Assembly: GCA_964558395.1 (NCBI GenBank)
Contig: CAZLDS010000058.1
Coordinates: 1-15,224 of the forward strand
DNA from: CSP1-5 sp964558395
Lineage (GTDB): Bacteria > Methylomirabilota > Methylomirabilia > Methylomirabilales > CSP1-5
DNA length: 15,224 nucleotides
Reading direction: 5' to 3'
In this document: piece by piece, positions 5,809 to 12,784 of the stretch
Position numbering within the stretch: position 1 is the stretch's first letter
Layout of the letters: each line of letters begins with the position of its first letter
The notes under the pieces: model-generated
Told to the model about the DNA's origin: nothing
Seen by the model: the letters and a program-made list of their open reading frames with translations, nothing else
The model's database searches: none
Program-made: the position numbers and the translations under genes

Positions 5809-6835
5809 ATGCCGCAGTATATCGGAATCGATTTGCACAGGCCAACGTCCTTCATCACCCGGATGGACCAGCGGGCCCGGATCCTCGAGCAGCTTCAGCT
5901 ACGCACGGACGCTCCAAGTCTCAAGGGATACCCCGAGCGGCTCCGTCCGGACATCCGCATTGCGGTGGAGGGCCACCGGCCATTGGACATACCTGCACGA
6001 GTTGATCGAGAATCGCCATCCGGATCTGGTCCTCGCGCATCCCCTCAAGACAAAGGCCGTCGCCAGTGCGCCCATCAAGACGGACAAGATTGATGCGACC
6101 ACCTTGTCACATCTGCCGCGGGACGACTCACTCCTCGCGACCTACATCCCGCCCCGCTCAGTGCGCGACACGCGGGAGACGCTCCGCTACCGCGCCTCCC
6201 TCGTGCGCTTGCGAACCCAGGTAAAGAAGAAGAACAAGCCGCATGCAATTCTGACAAAGAACGGCCTCCGGACCCCGACGAAGGATGCTTTTGGCAAGAA
6301 GCCACAGCGGTTTCTGCCGACGGTGCCCGGCCGTCCCTGTTATCGGGGGGCCCTGGACGGCTACCTCCACTTACTGAAGACGCTGACGGCGGAGATTGCC
6401 ACCGTCCCGGCTGCCATCGAAGTGCAGGTGCAACGGAACCCCCAGGCCCAACTCCTGTGTACCATGCCCGGCATCGGCCCCTTACTCCGCCCTGCTGACC
6501 CTGATCGAGATTGGCGACGTCCGGCGGTTCCCCGATAGTCGGCATCTGCGCTCCTATGCCGGGCTGGTCCCGTCCGTGCAGGCCTCGGGCGAGAAAACCC
6601 GCCTGGGCCGCCTCACCAAGCGGGGCTCAAAGTGGTGGCGCTAGATTCTGGTCGAGCTCTCGATCCATGCGATCAATGGGGCGCCCCAGTTTCGCTGCCT
6701 CTATTATCGCGTGGTGAAGAAGCACGGGGCCAACGTGGGGCGGATCGCGGTCGCTCGGGCAATGCGGAAGACGATCTACGCCGTGCTCCGGAAGGGGGAA
6801 ACGTTTCGCCGAATCGACCAGGGGTGTACCGGCCA
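5809..6835 (+). pseudogene. IS110-family transposase, frameshifted and interrupted
   Basis: The ATG at 5809 follows GAGGAG at eight bases. Frame 1 gives MPQYIGIDLH (the first catalytic Asp of the DEDD domain) up to IRIAVEG (the Glu). After a shift near 5970 the second frame continues with TGHWTYLHELIENRHPDLVL, then AHPLKTKAVASAPIKTDKID (the later Asp residues) and RDTRETLRYRASLVRLRTQV. After a second shift near 6480 the third frame reads LLTLIEIGDVRRF, then YAGLVPSVQASGEKTRLGRL, the C-terminal domain with the conserved S-G motif. TAG at 6642-6644 replaces the Trp expected in GSKWWR-x-ILVE. The frame remains open to the N gap at 6836. Order and motifs are unmistakable for IS110. Two shifts plus a stop make it inactive unless the assembly is poor. 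Confidence 0.85.
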
Positions 6836-6935
6836 NNNNNNNNNNNNNNNNNNNNNNNNNNNNNNNNNNNNNNNNNNNNNNNNNNNNNNNNNNNNNNNNN
6901 NNNNNNNNNNNNNNNNNNNNNNNNNNNNNNNNNNN
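6836..6935. other. Scaffold gap of 100 N
   Basis: Exactly 100 N, so probably a placeholder of unknown length. It hides the end of the IS110 transposase. Reading frames across it are meaningless. Confidence 0.95.
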
Positions 6936-7138
6936 TCGTGTGCCCGCGAGCACGCATGGGTGACTGACAACTAGTCCATGGAGACTCTAGCGGGACTCAG
7001 GCCGAGAGGAGCAGTCTTTGCTCTTGACGTGCTTTTGCATAGGTGACCCCTGACTCTAACAAGCCATACCACCTTGACCTCCTCCAGCACGTGCTCGTTG
7101 GTCATCAGCCCCGTCTACTCGAGCACTCGCCGCAGGGC
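6936..7138. other. Sequence between the scaffold gap and the next gene, no gene recognised
   Basis: It may contain the right end of the IS110 element. On the minus strand, around 7060-7130, a short frame reads LMTNEHVLEEVKVVW but is closed by a stop just before it. This could be a relic of another gene. A minus-strand stretch near 7040-7060 weakly resembles the GGGGTC-CCTA block of the dispersed leader element, but without promoter or terminator. Confidence 0.35.
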
Positions 7139-7672
7139 TTATGATCGCGGCATCTCACGGACGTGCTTGTGCATCTCGAAAAACCCGACCCGCGGCCTAC
7201 GCACGAATGGTTGTTCTAGTTGCATTCGGACGCCGTACTGCTGATACACGGGATATGACAGTTCATACCCATAATGCCAGCGATCTCGATAGCGTATCCA
7301 GAGCCGGACCCCTCTCCTCGTATTCTGGAGAGGCCCTACCTCCTCGAACGGTATGGAAATCTGATAATCAAAGTATGCTCCGTATCCATTGGGGAAAGGG
7401 TAGATGAACGGAAAGCTGACGTTGCCCGGCCACCCGTCGAGGGTCACCATCACATCATAGGCTACAGTTCTTCCATAGTTGTGAAGCTTAAGACGAATCT
7501 CGTTATTCTTCCCTGAGCTGTGAATGCTGGTTCGCATGACCCGCACATCCGGTTGGAGGGACTGAAAATCCTTACGGGTCTGATTCCGCGGACGGAGGAT
7601 GAGGAGATAACCTACCACGGCACCAACTATCAACCCGATGAGGGCCAATCCGATGAGGGCAACCACTTCCAT
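7139..7672 (-). CDS. Hypothetical membrane-anchored extracytoplasmic protein
   Basis: 177 aa, family not recognised. Residues 4-26 form a hydrophobic N-terminal anchor followed by basic residues (RPRNQTRK). The rest is hydrophilic and rich in aromatic and beta-forming residues: IRLKLHNYGRTVAYDVMVTL around 59-78, then FIYPFPNGYGAYFDY and VRLWIRYRDRWHYGYELSYP. The phrase N-Y-G-R-T-x-A-x-D-V is typical of beta-sandwich domains that deal with backbone 'orthogonal' strands, but I cannot name the family. The topology could place the domain on either membrane face; a positive-out rule is not decisive. No good ribosome binding site precedes ATG 7672. Upstream on the same strand lie two tandem copies (D and C) of the leader-terminator element. 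Confidence 0.7.
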   Translation of the reverse strand: MEVVALIGLALIGLIVGAVVGYLLILRPRNQTRKDFQSLQPDVRVMRTSIHSSGKNNEIRLKLHNYGRTVAYDVMVTLDGWPGNVSFPFIYPFPNGYGAYFDYQISIPFEEVGPLQNTRRGVRLWIRYRDRWHYGYELSYPVYQQYGVRMQLEQPFVRRPRVGFFEMHKHVREMPRS

Positions 7673-7708
7673 TCTGGTATCGCTCTAGCGGTATGCAGCG
7701 TTGGGAAC

Positions 7709-7747
7709 AAAACGCCCTTCCAGGCCATGCCGTACCCGAGAGGGCGT
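7709..7747 (-). terminator. Intrinsic terminator of element copy D
   Basis: Minus strand ACGCCCT (7741-7747) pairs perfectly with AGGGCGT (7712-7718) and is followed by TTTT (7709-7712). It lies between the tandem elements and the gene at 7672. Confidence 0.55.
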
Positions 7748-7825
7748 CTTGATTTGTGTTGCACCATCAATTTTGCCGGAAGTGGGCTGGGGGCTAGGGT
7801 CCCCCCGGGGTCCATCACCTACTGC
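7709..7825 (-). ncRNA. Degenerate copy D of the dispersed leader-terminator element
   Basis: It shares the 3' half of the element. GATGGACCCCGGGG (about 7802-7815) parallels GATGGACCCGGGG in copy B. A CCGGCAAAATTGATGG-like hairpin block (about 7763-7778) parallels CCGGCAGATTTACTGG, and GACGCC leads into a terminator. No TTGACA/TAAGTA promoter is visible for this copy, so it would be reached only by readthrough from copy C. It ends 37 nt before the start of the anchored protein. Confidence 0.4.
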
Positions 7826-7913
7826 CGTGAAGGGGGCCGGACCAGAAAGGCAGGATCGGCTCCTACCGGAGGCAACGGACAATCCGGACTTCAAATTCTC
7901 CTCGCCTTTCCAT

Positions 7914-7956
7914 AAAGCAAAACGCCTTCGCGGGCACGCTCCGCCCGGGAAGGCGT
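7914..7956 (-). terminator. Intrinsic terminator of element copy C
   Basis: Minus strand stem ACGCCTTCCCGGGC (7943-7956) against GCCCGCGAAGGCGT (7922-7935), 14 bp with one mismatch and a 7-nt loop. TTTT-GC-TTT follows. It is the strongest terminator in the window. Confidence 0.75.
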
Positions 7957-8075
7957 CGGAATTTTCTTGTACGCCGTAGATTGCGCCGAATTTGCGCTAG
8001 GATCTATTCCTACCCCGGTTTCATCGGTTCCGCCCCATCCGGTGAGCCCCGATGGGCGAGGGGTCGCCTAAGCCT
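7914..8075 (-). ncRNA. Candidate small RNA or attenuator leader, copy C of the dispersed element
   Basis: About 160 nt between the promoter (8082-8110) and the terminator (7914-7956), minus strand. The 5' block AAATGCAGGCTTAGGCGACC matches copy B nearly base for base. AAACCGGGGTAGGAATAG and TTCCGACGCC match B and A. The middle has diverged (CGCCCATCGGGGC in place of the ACTCAGCCCTCAGC region). It is followed by the degenerate copy D and then the gene at 7672. Confidence 0.55.
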
Positions 8076-8081
8076 GCATTT

Positions 8082-8110
8082 TACTTACTCTCTCGGGATA
8101 CCCCTGTCAA
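8082..8110 (-). promoter_or_regulatory. Sigma-70-type promoter of element copy C
   Basis: Minus strand TTGACA (8105-8110), 17-bp spacer, TAAGTA (8082-8087), the same arrangement as copies A and B. Confidence 0.7.
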
Positions 8111-8179
8111 CCTAAAACTTCCTTTGTCGGGAGTGAACCGCGAGGAGGCAGTGGGGGAGAGGAGCTTATCTCGCACGGC

Positions 8180-8314
8180 TTATATATAAGCTTTTCCTGC
8201 CAGGGCGTATTCGAGGGGGAAACGCCACGAGAGCCCTACTTCGTCAAGTGCGATAGCGAGGCCGCAGAACGACTCCCCTTGCCGGATTATGAGAAACGGC
8301 GGCTCCGGGCTCAT
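8180..8314 (-). CDS. Small hypothetical protein (44 aa)
   Basis: An ATG at 8314 opens a 44-residue frame reading MSPEPPFLIIRQGESFCGLA then IALDEVGLSWRFPLEYALAG. The composition is protein-like, amphipathic, with one Cys. GAAGG directly abuts the ATG, which is too close for a normal ribosome binding site. The frame begins six bases after the stop of another coding-looking minus-strand stretch (8326-8450), so the two could be translationally coupled or be pieces of one decayed gene. I recognise no family. Confidence 0.3.
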   Translation of the reverse strand: MSPEPPFLIIRQGESFCGLAIALDEVGLSWRFPLEYALAGKAYI

Positions 8315-8323
8315 CCTTCATAC

Positions 8324-8450
8324 TGCCTGACGAGCAGGATAAGCCACATCCCCAGCCTCACTTGCACCGTTCAGGATCGCAAACTCACGGTCGACATCAT
8401 CATGTCGAAACTCATAGTCTACCCATCGAGGCCGCGGATCGACATTGAAC
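8324..8450 (-). pseudogene. Coding-like remnant without a start codon
   Basis: A minus-strand frame closed by TGA near 8324 reads VDPRPRWVDYEFRHDDVDRE then FAILNGASEAGDVAYPARQA, which looks like real protein sequence. No ATG, GTG or TTG lies in frame between the upstream stop and this stretch. An ATG in the neighbouring frame (MSIRGLDG) would join it through a single shift. I treat it as a frameshifted or truncated small gene of unknown function. Confidence 0.3.
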
Positions 8451-8471
8451 GCAGGTGGGGTTCCTTATGTT

Positions 8472-8630
8472 TCACAGGAACACAGCAAACAAACCGACGC
8501 AACATAGGCCCAACACGATCAATCCCGTGGCCCAACCGGACAAGACGGGCAACAGCACGAGCACGCCTAACGGCGACGCGGCCCTAGCAATGAGGAGAGT
8601 GCGTAGATTATCCCACACGAGCCACGTCAA
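8472..8630 (-). CDS. Small membrane protein (52 aa)
   Basis: I start it at TTG 8630 because a perfect AGGAGGT (8636-8642) lies five bases upstream. A longer version from ATG 8669 would add 13 basic residues and no such site. After an N-terminal WDNLRTLLIARAASP come two hydrophobic runs: LGVLVLLPVLSGWATG and LIVLGLCCVGLFAVFL at the very C-terminus. This is a helical hairpin in the membrane. The spacing of G-x-x-x-L and SGW-x-x-G loosely recalls DUF2892/YgaP-like small inner-membrane proteins, but no diagnostic residue proves it. It heads a run of small minus-strand ORFs and is divergent from the VIT-VWA operon. Confidence 0.5.
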   Translation of the reverse strand: MTWLVWDNLRTLLIARAASPLGVLVLLPVLSGWATGLIVLGLCCVGLFAVFL

Positions 8631-8912
8631 GATACACCTCCTAGACCGCCGGCACACTGGGATCTGCACAGCAGAGAGCCGACTGCCATTGAAGTGAACG
8701 AATCGCGTTTAGACGCCAGGACTTGTCCCCGCACAACGAACGCATTTGTCAGGGAAGACCGGATCGAGACTTCCCCCAAAGTAACTGTCAGCATCGCTGC
8801 GAATGGGCCCATTTCTGTTGGCCTAACGGTGCCGTCGCCACCAGCTTTGGACACCGCCAGCAGGAAGCTCCGCTCGCGTGCACTCAGGAACGCCGTGGTC
8901 TCCTCATTAGAT

Positions 8913-8933
8913 CATGTACAAGGAATGTACATG
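8913..8933. promoter_or_regulatory. Perfect 8-bp inverted repeat, possible activator site
   Basis: CATGTACA (8913-8920), 5-bp spacer AGGAA, TGTACATG (8926-8933). The symmetry is exact. It lies about 85 bp upstream of the sigma-54 -24 box and roughly 110 bp before the predicted start, the usual distance for an enhancer-binding protein site. The binding factor is unknown. Confidence 0.5.
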
Positions 8934-9015
8934 CCCCTTCACTGAATGCCACACCGAGAACCCTATGGCGTTCCCAGCGAGGCGCAACTTATTGAATTAT
9001 AACAAAGAGGCCTCA

Positions 9016-9030
9016 TGGCACACCCCTTGC
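9016..9030 (+). promoter_or_regulatory. Sigma-54 (RpoN) type promoter
   Basis: TGGCACACCCCTTGC matches the -24/-12 consensus TGGCAC-N5-TTGC, with GG and GC separated by exactly ten bases. The transcript would start near 9042, leaving a ~50-nt leader before the ATG at 9092. Confidence 0.65.
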
Positions 9031-9091
9031 CCCTAATCGGCTCGCTGCAAACTCCGAAGAGGAATCAGTACCGAGCAGAGGAGGAAAGGCC

Positions 9092-10981
9092 ATGAGGAGG
9101 AGAATCACGATTTCCATAGTCGCCGCGGCGATGCTGACGTTCGGGATAGACTCGTTCGCATGGGCTGCCGGAACGTTGACCGCAAAGGACACCAACTATC
9201 AACCCATCCAAATCCGGGATCACCATGTCAACGTCATCATCAACAACGGCTTCGCCATGACCGAGGTTCACCAGACATTCTACAATCCGAACGACCGGGA
9301 CCTCGACGCGATTTACACCGTCCCACTTCCGAAGAGCGCAAGCCTGTCAGAAGTGACCATCTACGCGGGTGAAAAAGAGATCCATGGCGAGGTCCTGGAA
9401 AAGCAGCAAGCATCGCAGATCTACCAGGAAGAGCGGGACAAAGGCAACGATGCGGGGCTTGCAGAAAAGAACACATTTTACTCGTTCGACTTCGCCGTTT
9501 CGCCAGTGCGTGCCCACGATGAGACGCGCATCCGTTACGTCTATTATCAGCCGCTCGAGGTCGATACGGGGATCGGTCGCTATCTTTACCCCCTCGAGGA
9601 CGGTACCACGGATGACGTGGGCGCGAGTTTCTGGTTTACCAACACCAAGGTCGAAAACACCTTTTCGGTCAACCTCGAGCTGAAGTCCGCCTACCCGGTG
9701 ACCGATGTGCGTGCACCTGGATTTGAACCGGCTACCGTCGTGACGCAACTCGAAGAGGGCCACTACAAACTCGAGATGCAGCTGAAAGATGCGCGGCTCG
9801 ACCGTGATTTTGTCTTCTACTACCGGCTGCAAGACAATCTGCCTGGACGAGTCGAGCTGATTCCCTATCGAGCAGATGAGAGCTCACCTGGGACCTTCAT
9901 GATGGTGGTGACACCAGGACTCGATCTGCAGCCACTCAACCTTGGTGTGGATTACACCTTTGTGCTCGACGTTTCCGGGAGCATGCGCTCCAAGATTCAC
10001 ACCTTAGCAAAGGGCGTCACGAAATCGCTNNNNNNNNNNNNNNNNNNNNNNNNNNNNNNNNNNNNNNNNNNNNNNNNNNNNNNNNNNNNNNNNNNNNNNN
10101 NNNNNNNNNNNNNNNNNNNNNNNNNNNNNGACGCAGTGACCAACACCGGGATCATTGATCCTCGCAGCTTCCATCAGCTGATGCAGCAATTCGATGTGAG
10201 AGTCTACGGGTTTCTCATGGGGAATAGCGCCAACTGGCCACTGATGCGAGCCATCACCGAGACCAGTGGTGGTTTTTACGCCAATGTCTCCAACGCCGAT
10301 GACATCATCGGTCAGATTGCGCTGGCCAAGAGTAAGATCACCTTCGAGAGCCTGCACGACACCGAGCTCACGATCTCGGGGGTCAAGGTGTTCGACGTGA
10401 CCGACGAAGTCTTCAAGCGGATATACCGCGGGCAACAACTGGTCATCTTTGGGCGTTATGAAAGCGACGGAGAGGCCCGCGTGGCTTTGAAGGCGCGTCT
10501 AACCGGCGAGGACAAGACCTACACGACTACCTTTACCTTCCCCAATATTGACACAGATAATCCCGAGATTGAAAGACTGTGGGCACTCGCCCGAATCGAA
10601 AAGATAGACGGAATGGCAAACATCGGCGCCATACCGGTGTCCAAGTCGGAACAGGCAATTCGCGACCTCGGTCTCACCTACCAACTCGTCACCGACTACA
10701 CGTCAATGGTTGTCCTTGCCGACGAGACCTTCGAAGAGCGTGGGATCGAGCGCAAGAATAAGGCGCGGGTAGCCCGCGAGCGCCAAGCACAAGCGATCCG
10801 TCCCCAACAGCCGGTTCGCAACTACCGCGTGGATCAATCGAACCCCGCCTTCCAGCACCATGCACCTTCTGTCGGAGGCGGCGCGGTGGATCCCATGAGT
10901 GCCGGCATCGCCCTAAGCCTGGCCGGCTTGACCGTGGCCGTGCTTGCCCGCCGGCGTCGTGTGACAAGAGAGCGGTCATGA
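9092..10981 (+). CDS. VIT and von Willebrand A domain surface protein with GlyGly-CTERM-like tail
   Basis: Exported, cell-surface type protein. Residues 1-26 are a signal peptide (three Arg, hydrophobic core, cleavage near FAWA/AG). Residues ~30-160 form a VIT domain, with the pattern V-N-V-x-I-x-N-G-F-A-x-T-E-V-x-Q-x-F-x-N-P. The VWA domain starts near 286 with the intact MIDAS motif DVSGSM (293-298). It is interrupted by a 100-N gap (10030-10129), so true length and frame across the gap are unknown; its end (GFYANVSNADDIIGQI) is present. The tail from about 593 (SVGGGAVDP, then an apolar segment, then ARRRR) has the tripartite Gly-rich/TM/basic form of sorting signals cut by rhombosortases. 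The stop overlaps the start of a rhombosortase-like gene. AGAGGAGG precedes the ATG. VIT-VWA proteins likely bind protein partners via a metal; the function here is unknown. Confidence 0.88.
   Translation: MRRRITISIVAAAMLTFGIDSFAWAAGTLTAKDTNYQPIQIRDHHVNVIINNGFAMTEVHQTFYNPNDRDLDAIYTVPLPKSASLSEVTIYAGEKEIHGEVLEKQQASQIYQEERDKGNDAGLAEKNTFYSFDFAVSPVRAHDETRIRYVYYQPLEVDTGIGRYLYPLEDGTTDDVGASFWFTNTKVENTFSVNLELKSAYPVTDVRAPGFEPATVVTQLEEGHYKLEMQLKDARLDRDFVFYYRLQDNLPGRVELIPYRADESSPGTFMMVVTPGLDLQPLNLGVDYTFVLDVSGSMRSKIHTLAKGVTKSXXXXXXXXXXXXXXXXXXXXXXXXXXXXXXXXXXDAVTNTGIIDPRSFHQLMQQFDVRVYGFLMGNSANWPLMRAITETSGGFYANVSNADDIIGQIALAKSKITFESLHDTELTISGVKVFDVTDEVFKRIYRGQQLVIFGRYESDGEARVALKARLTGEDKTYTTTFTFPNIDTDNPEIERLWALARIEKIDGMANIGAIPVSKSEQAIRDLGLTYQLVTDYTSMVVLADETFEERGIERKNKARVARERQAQAIRPQQPVRNYRVDQSNPAFQHHAPSVGGGAVDPMSAGIALSLAGLTVAVLARRRRVTRERS
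10030..10129. other. Scaffold gap of 100 N inside the VWA domain
   Basis: Exactly 100 N within the VIT-VWA gene. The frame stays open through it only by arithmetic. A complete VWA domain would need roughly 100 residues or more here. Confidence 0.95.
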
Positions 10982-11607
10982 AAGGTACGTCCCACAGGCT
11001 CACCACTACGGCAGCGAGGCGCCTCCCGTGCGCCTCGCTGCTCCTTTCTGCGGCGGCCGTGCTGGTCTTTGTCCACCCCTCTGCTACGACATGGTTGCAA
11101 TACGGCCGCCTGGCAATAGCTGCAGGAGAAATATGGCGTCTCGTCTCCAGCCATTGGACGCACGTCTCGGCCGATCATCTCTTTTGGGATGTCCTGACGT
11201 TTCTTGTCCTCGGTACACTGTGCGAACGAATGAGCCGACTGCGTTTCTGCACGTGTGTGCTGGGATCAACACTCCTCATCCCGGTGGCTCTGTGGATCAC
11301 TATGCCTCAGCTTGAGACGTACCGTGGACTGTCTGGGATAGACTCAGCGCTCTACGTGCTGCTTGCGGTGACGCTCCTGAAGGACGAGGTCCACGGGAGG
11401 CGCTGGGGCTGGGTGATTACGCTTTCCGGCGTTTTGTTCGTGTTTATTGCCAAGGTAGGCTATGAAATGGCAACCGGCGGGACAATTTTCGTCAATAGCG
11501 GAGCCTCCCACATGATCCCTGTACCGCTCGCTCACTGGGTCGGAGCCGCCGTCGGAATGATCGTGGGTCTGATGCCTGAAGGGGGAGGTGTCCCCGCCCT
11601 ACCATGA
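10978..11607 (+). CDS. rrtA: Rhombosortase-like rhomboid intramembrane protease
   Basis: 209 aa, about six membrane segments. It has the features of bacterial rhomboid proteases of the rhombosortase (RrtA) type: GEIWRLVSSHWTHVSADHL at 50-68 with several His; the nucleophile in RGLSG (S119); and the partner His in PLAHWVGAAVG (H186) in the last helix. Rhombosortases are short rhomboids that process GlyGly-CTERM proteins at the membrane. The start ATG overlaps the stop of the VIT-VWA gene (ATGA at 10978-10981), so the two are translationally coupled and the upstream protein is the obvious substrate. Symbol and specificity are by family resemblance; a generic rhomboid protease is the alternative. 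Confidence 0.75.
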   Translation: MKGTSHRLTTTAARRLPCASLLLSAAAVLVFVHPSATTWLQYGRLAIAAGEIWRLVSSHWTHVSADHLFWDVLTFLVLGTLCERMSRLRFCTCVLGSTLLIPVALWITMPQLETYRGLSGIDSALYVLLAVTLLKDEVHGRRWGWVITLSGVLFVFIAKVGYEMATGGTIFVNSGASHMIPVPLAHWVGAAVGMIVGLMPEGGGVPALP

Positions 11608-11622
11608 GCCAACGGAGTTTTC

Positions 11623-12701
11623 ATGCTGTATTCATTTTGGCAGCCGCTGCAGTTCTCGCTTCAGACACTCACTCCGACATTCACCATCTTCTCGCTATTG
11701 AGTGTCGGATTGATGGAGCTGCTGGCTGTTGACGGCGCCATAGGGCTCTGGCAGGTGTCGCGCCCCGGAGCCTTCGAGCTTCATCGCCACGGTGGATCCT
11801 CTGCTCACCACCGGGCCCTGGACGTTCATCAACAAGCTGCTAGATCTTCCACGTACGGCGATGCGACACTGGCGGACTGCGGTCGGGTATGCCCTCGCGA
11901 TCGGTTCGGCGTTGATACCATCGCTCGCCTACTGGCTCAGCGCAGAGGGCGTGTACGCCAAGCTCTCCCTTATCAAGGCCTGTTACGAAGACGCAGGCGG
12001 AAGCGGCGACTGCGCGGTTGGCGCTTCGAGCTGGGGAACCCGCACGTTGCTGTGGCCGGCGCTGGCATCCATCGGCATGAAACTTTCCGGGTTGATGCTG
12101 TCCACCGCAAAGCGTCTTGGTGGGCTGAACGTATCCCAGGTTCTTACCCGTGGTGAAGAATGCTTCATTCTCTATCTGCGAGCCTTCGATGCCGATGACG
12201 TGATCCCGCCCACACCGCGGCTGCCACTGTTGAGCAATCTGGTGTCCCTGCGCCCGTTTCCGGCTCGGGTGGAGGACGAGTTGTTTGACGTGGCGGATGG
12301 CTACCGTCCACTAGTTGCAGTGGACAAGCCGGGCACGCGGCGCGTGCGTCCAGCGGCGGAGCTTATCGTGCCTATCTCGACGACTCGGGAAGGCAGTCTT
12401 ACGTGCTTGACACGATACGACGCGCGGAGTGCATCGTCATCATGCTGAAGAACCGATGGGGTTCGCTAGGAGCTGTCAAGGATATTGGGCCAAGGCGGCG
12501 TTGCGAAGACCCTGTTCCTCTTCGGCCCAAGCGCCGAAGATCCCCGCAGTGGCAAATCCTGGCCGACGCCATGTGCCCATGTTCGATACCGCCGACGTGA
12601 CCTTGTCCGCTGGAGACGGCCAACTGATCGAATTCAACAACACGAACTGCACGGCTACCTCGTACCGCACCGCGTTCTCGCACTTTCTCGCGAACCGCTA
12701 G
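11623..12701 (+). pseudogene. Multi-TM membrane protein with cytosolic domain, multiply frameshifted
   Basis: ATG 11623 follows GGAG (11614-11617), 15 bp after the rhombosortase stop, so it was probably third in the operon. The protein can only be read by jumping frames. Frame 1 gives an N-terminal TM region (FTIFSLLSVGLMELLAVDGA). Frame 2 from about 11770 gives TM segments and a cytosolic part with GEECFILYLRAFDADDV and DGYRPLVAVDKPGTRR. Frame 1 from about 12350 gives GAYRAYLDDSGRQSYVLDTI then RRAECIVIML. Frame 2 again gives VR, a TAG at 12467-12469 in place of Trp, ELSRIL, and KTLFLFGPSAED; the end lies in the third frame. This is the same family as the relic at 4160-4627 (shared G-x-[KR]-W-E-L-S). 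The motif order supports an uncharacterised family recalled from memory; no function is assigned. Confidence 0.6.
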
Positions 12702-12784
12702 CACGAACACGAAAGCTGGGCGGTGGCACACCAGCATCGCGCAATAGGTGCGGTGCAGCCAGGAGGGACAATGCGACGCAAAGG

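Larger units (their letters stand above)
5633..6980 (+). mobile_element. Defective IS110-family insertion sequence (right end uncertain, contains a sequence gap)
   Basis: The left boundary is inferred from where the palindromic repeat breaks off (5632/5633). About 176 bp of non-coding sequence precede the transposase, the size class in which IS110-group elements encode their bridge RNA. The transposase is broken by two frameshifts and a stop. A 100-N gap (6836-6935) hides the end of the gene, and the right boundary cannot be set. Post-gap sequence to about 6980 may still belong to the element. IS110 elements have a DEDD-type recombinase and no typical terminal inverted repeats, so none are expected. 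Confidence 0.6.
8643..9091. other. Regulatory intergenic region upstream of the VIT-VWA operon
   Basis: It holds the inverted repeat (8913-8933) and the sigma-54 promoter (9016-9030), listed separately. A TATAAC at 8998-9003 could be a sigma-70 -10 box but lacks a matching -35. Open frames between 8694 and 8995 on the plus strand overlap each other and show no family signal; I regard them as non-coding. Confidence 0.5.

Noticed and set aside
7001..7060. Possible extra copy of the leader element (GGGGTC-CCTA-GCA similarity)
   Set aside because: Only a short block is similar; no promoter boxes or terminator hairpin.
8279..8587. 102-aa plus-strand open frame
   Set aside because: Arg-rich, shadow-like composition; the opposite strand has more protein-like sequence.
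8694..8995. Overlapping plus-strand open frames upstream of the VIT-VWA gene
   Set aside because: They overlap in different frames, lack ribosome binding sites and family motifs, and cover the predicted regulatory dyad.
9347..9832. 161-aa minus-strand open frame inside the VIT-VWA gene
   Set aside because: Antisense shadow of a clearly coding, domain-bearing gene.
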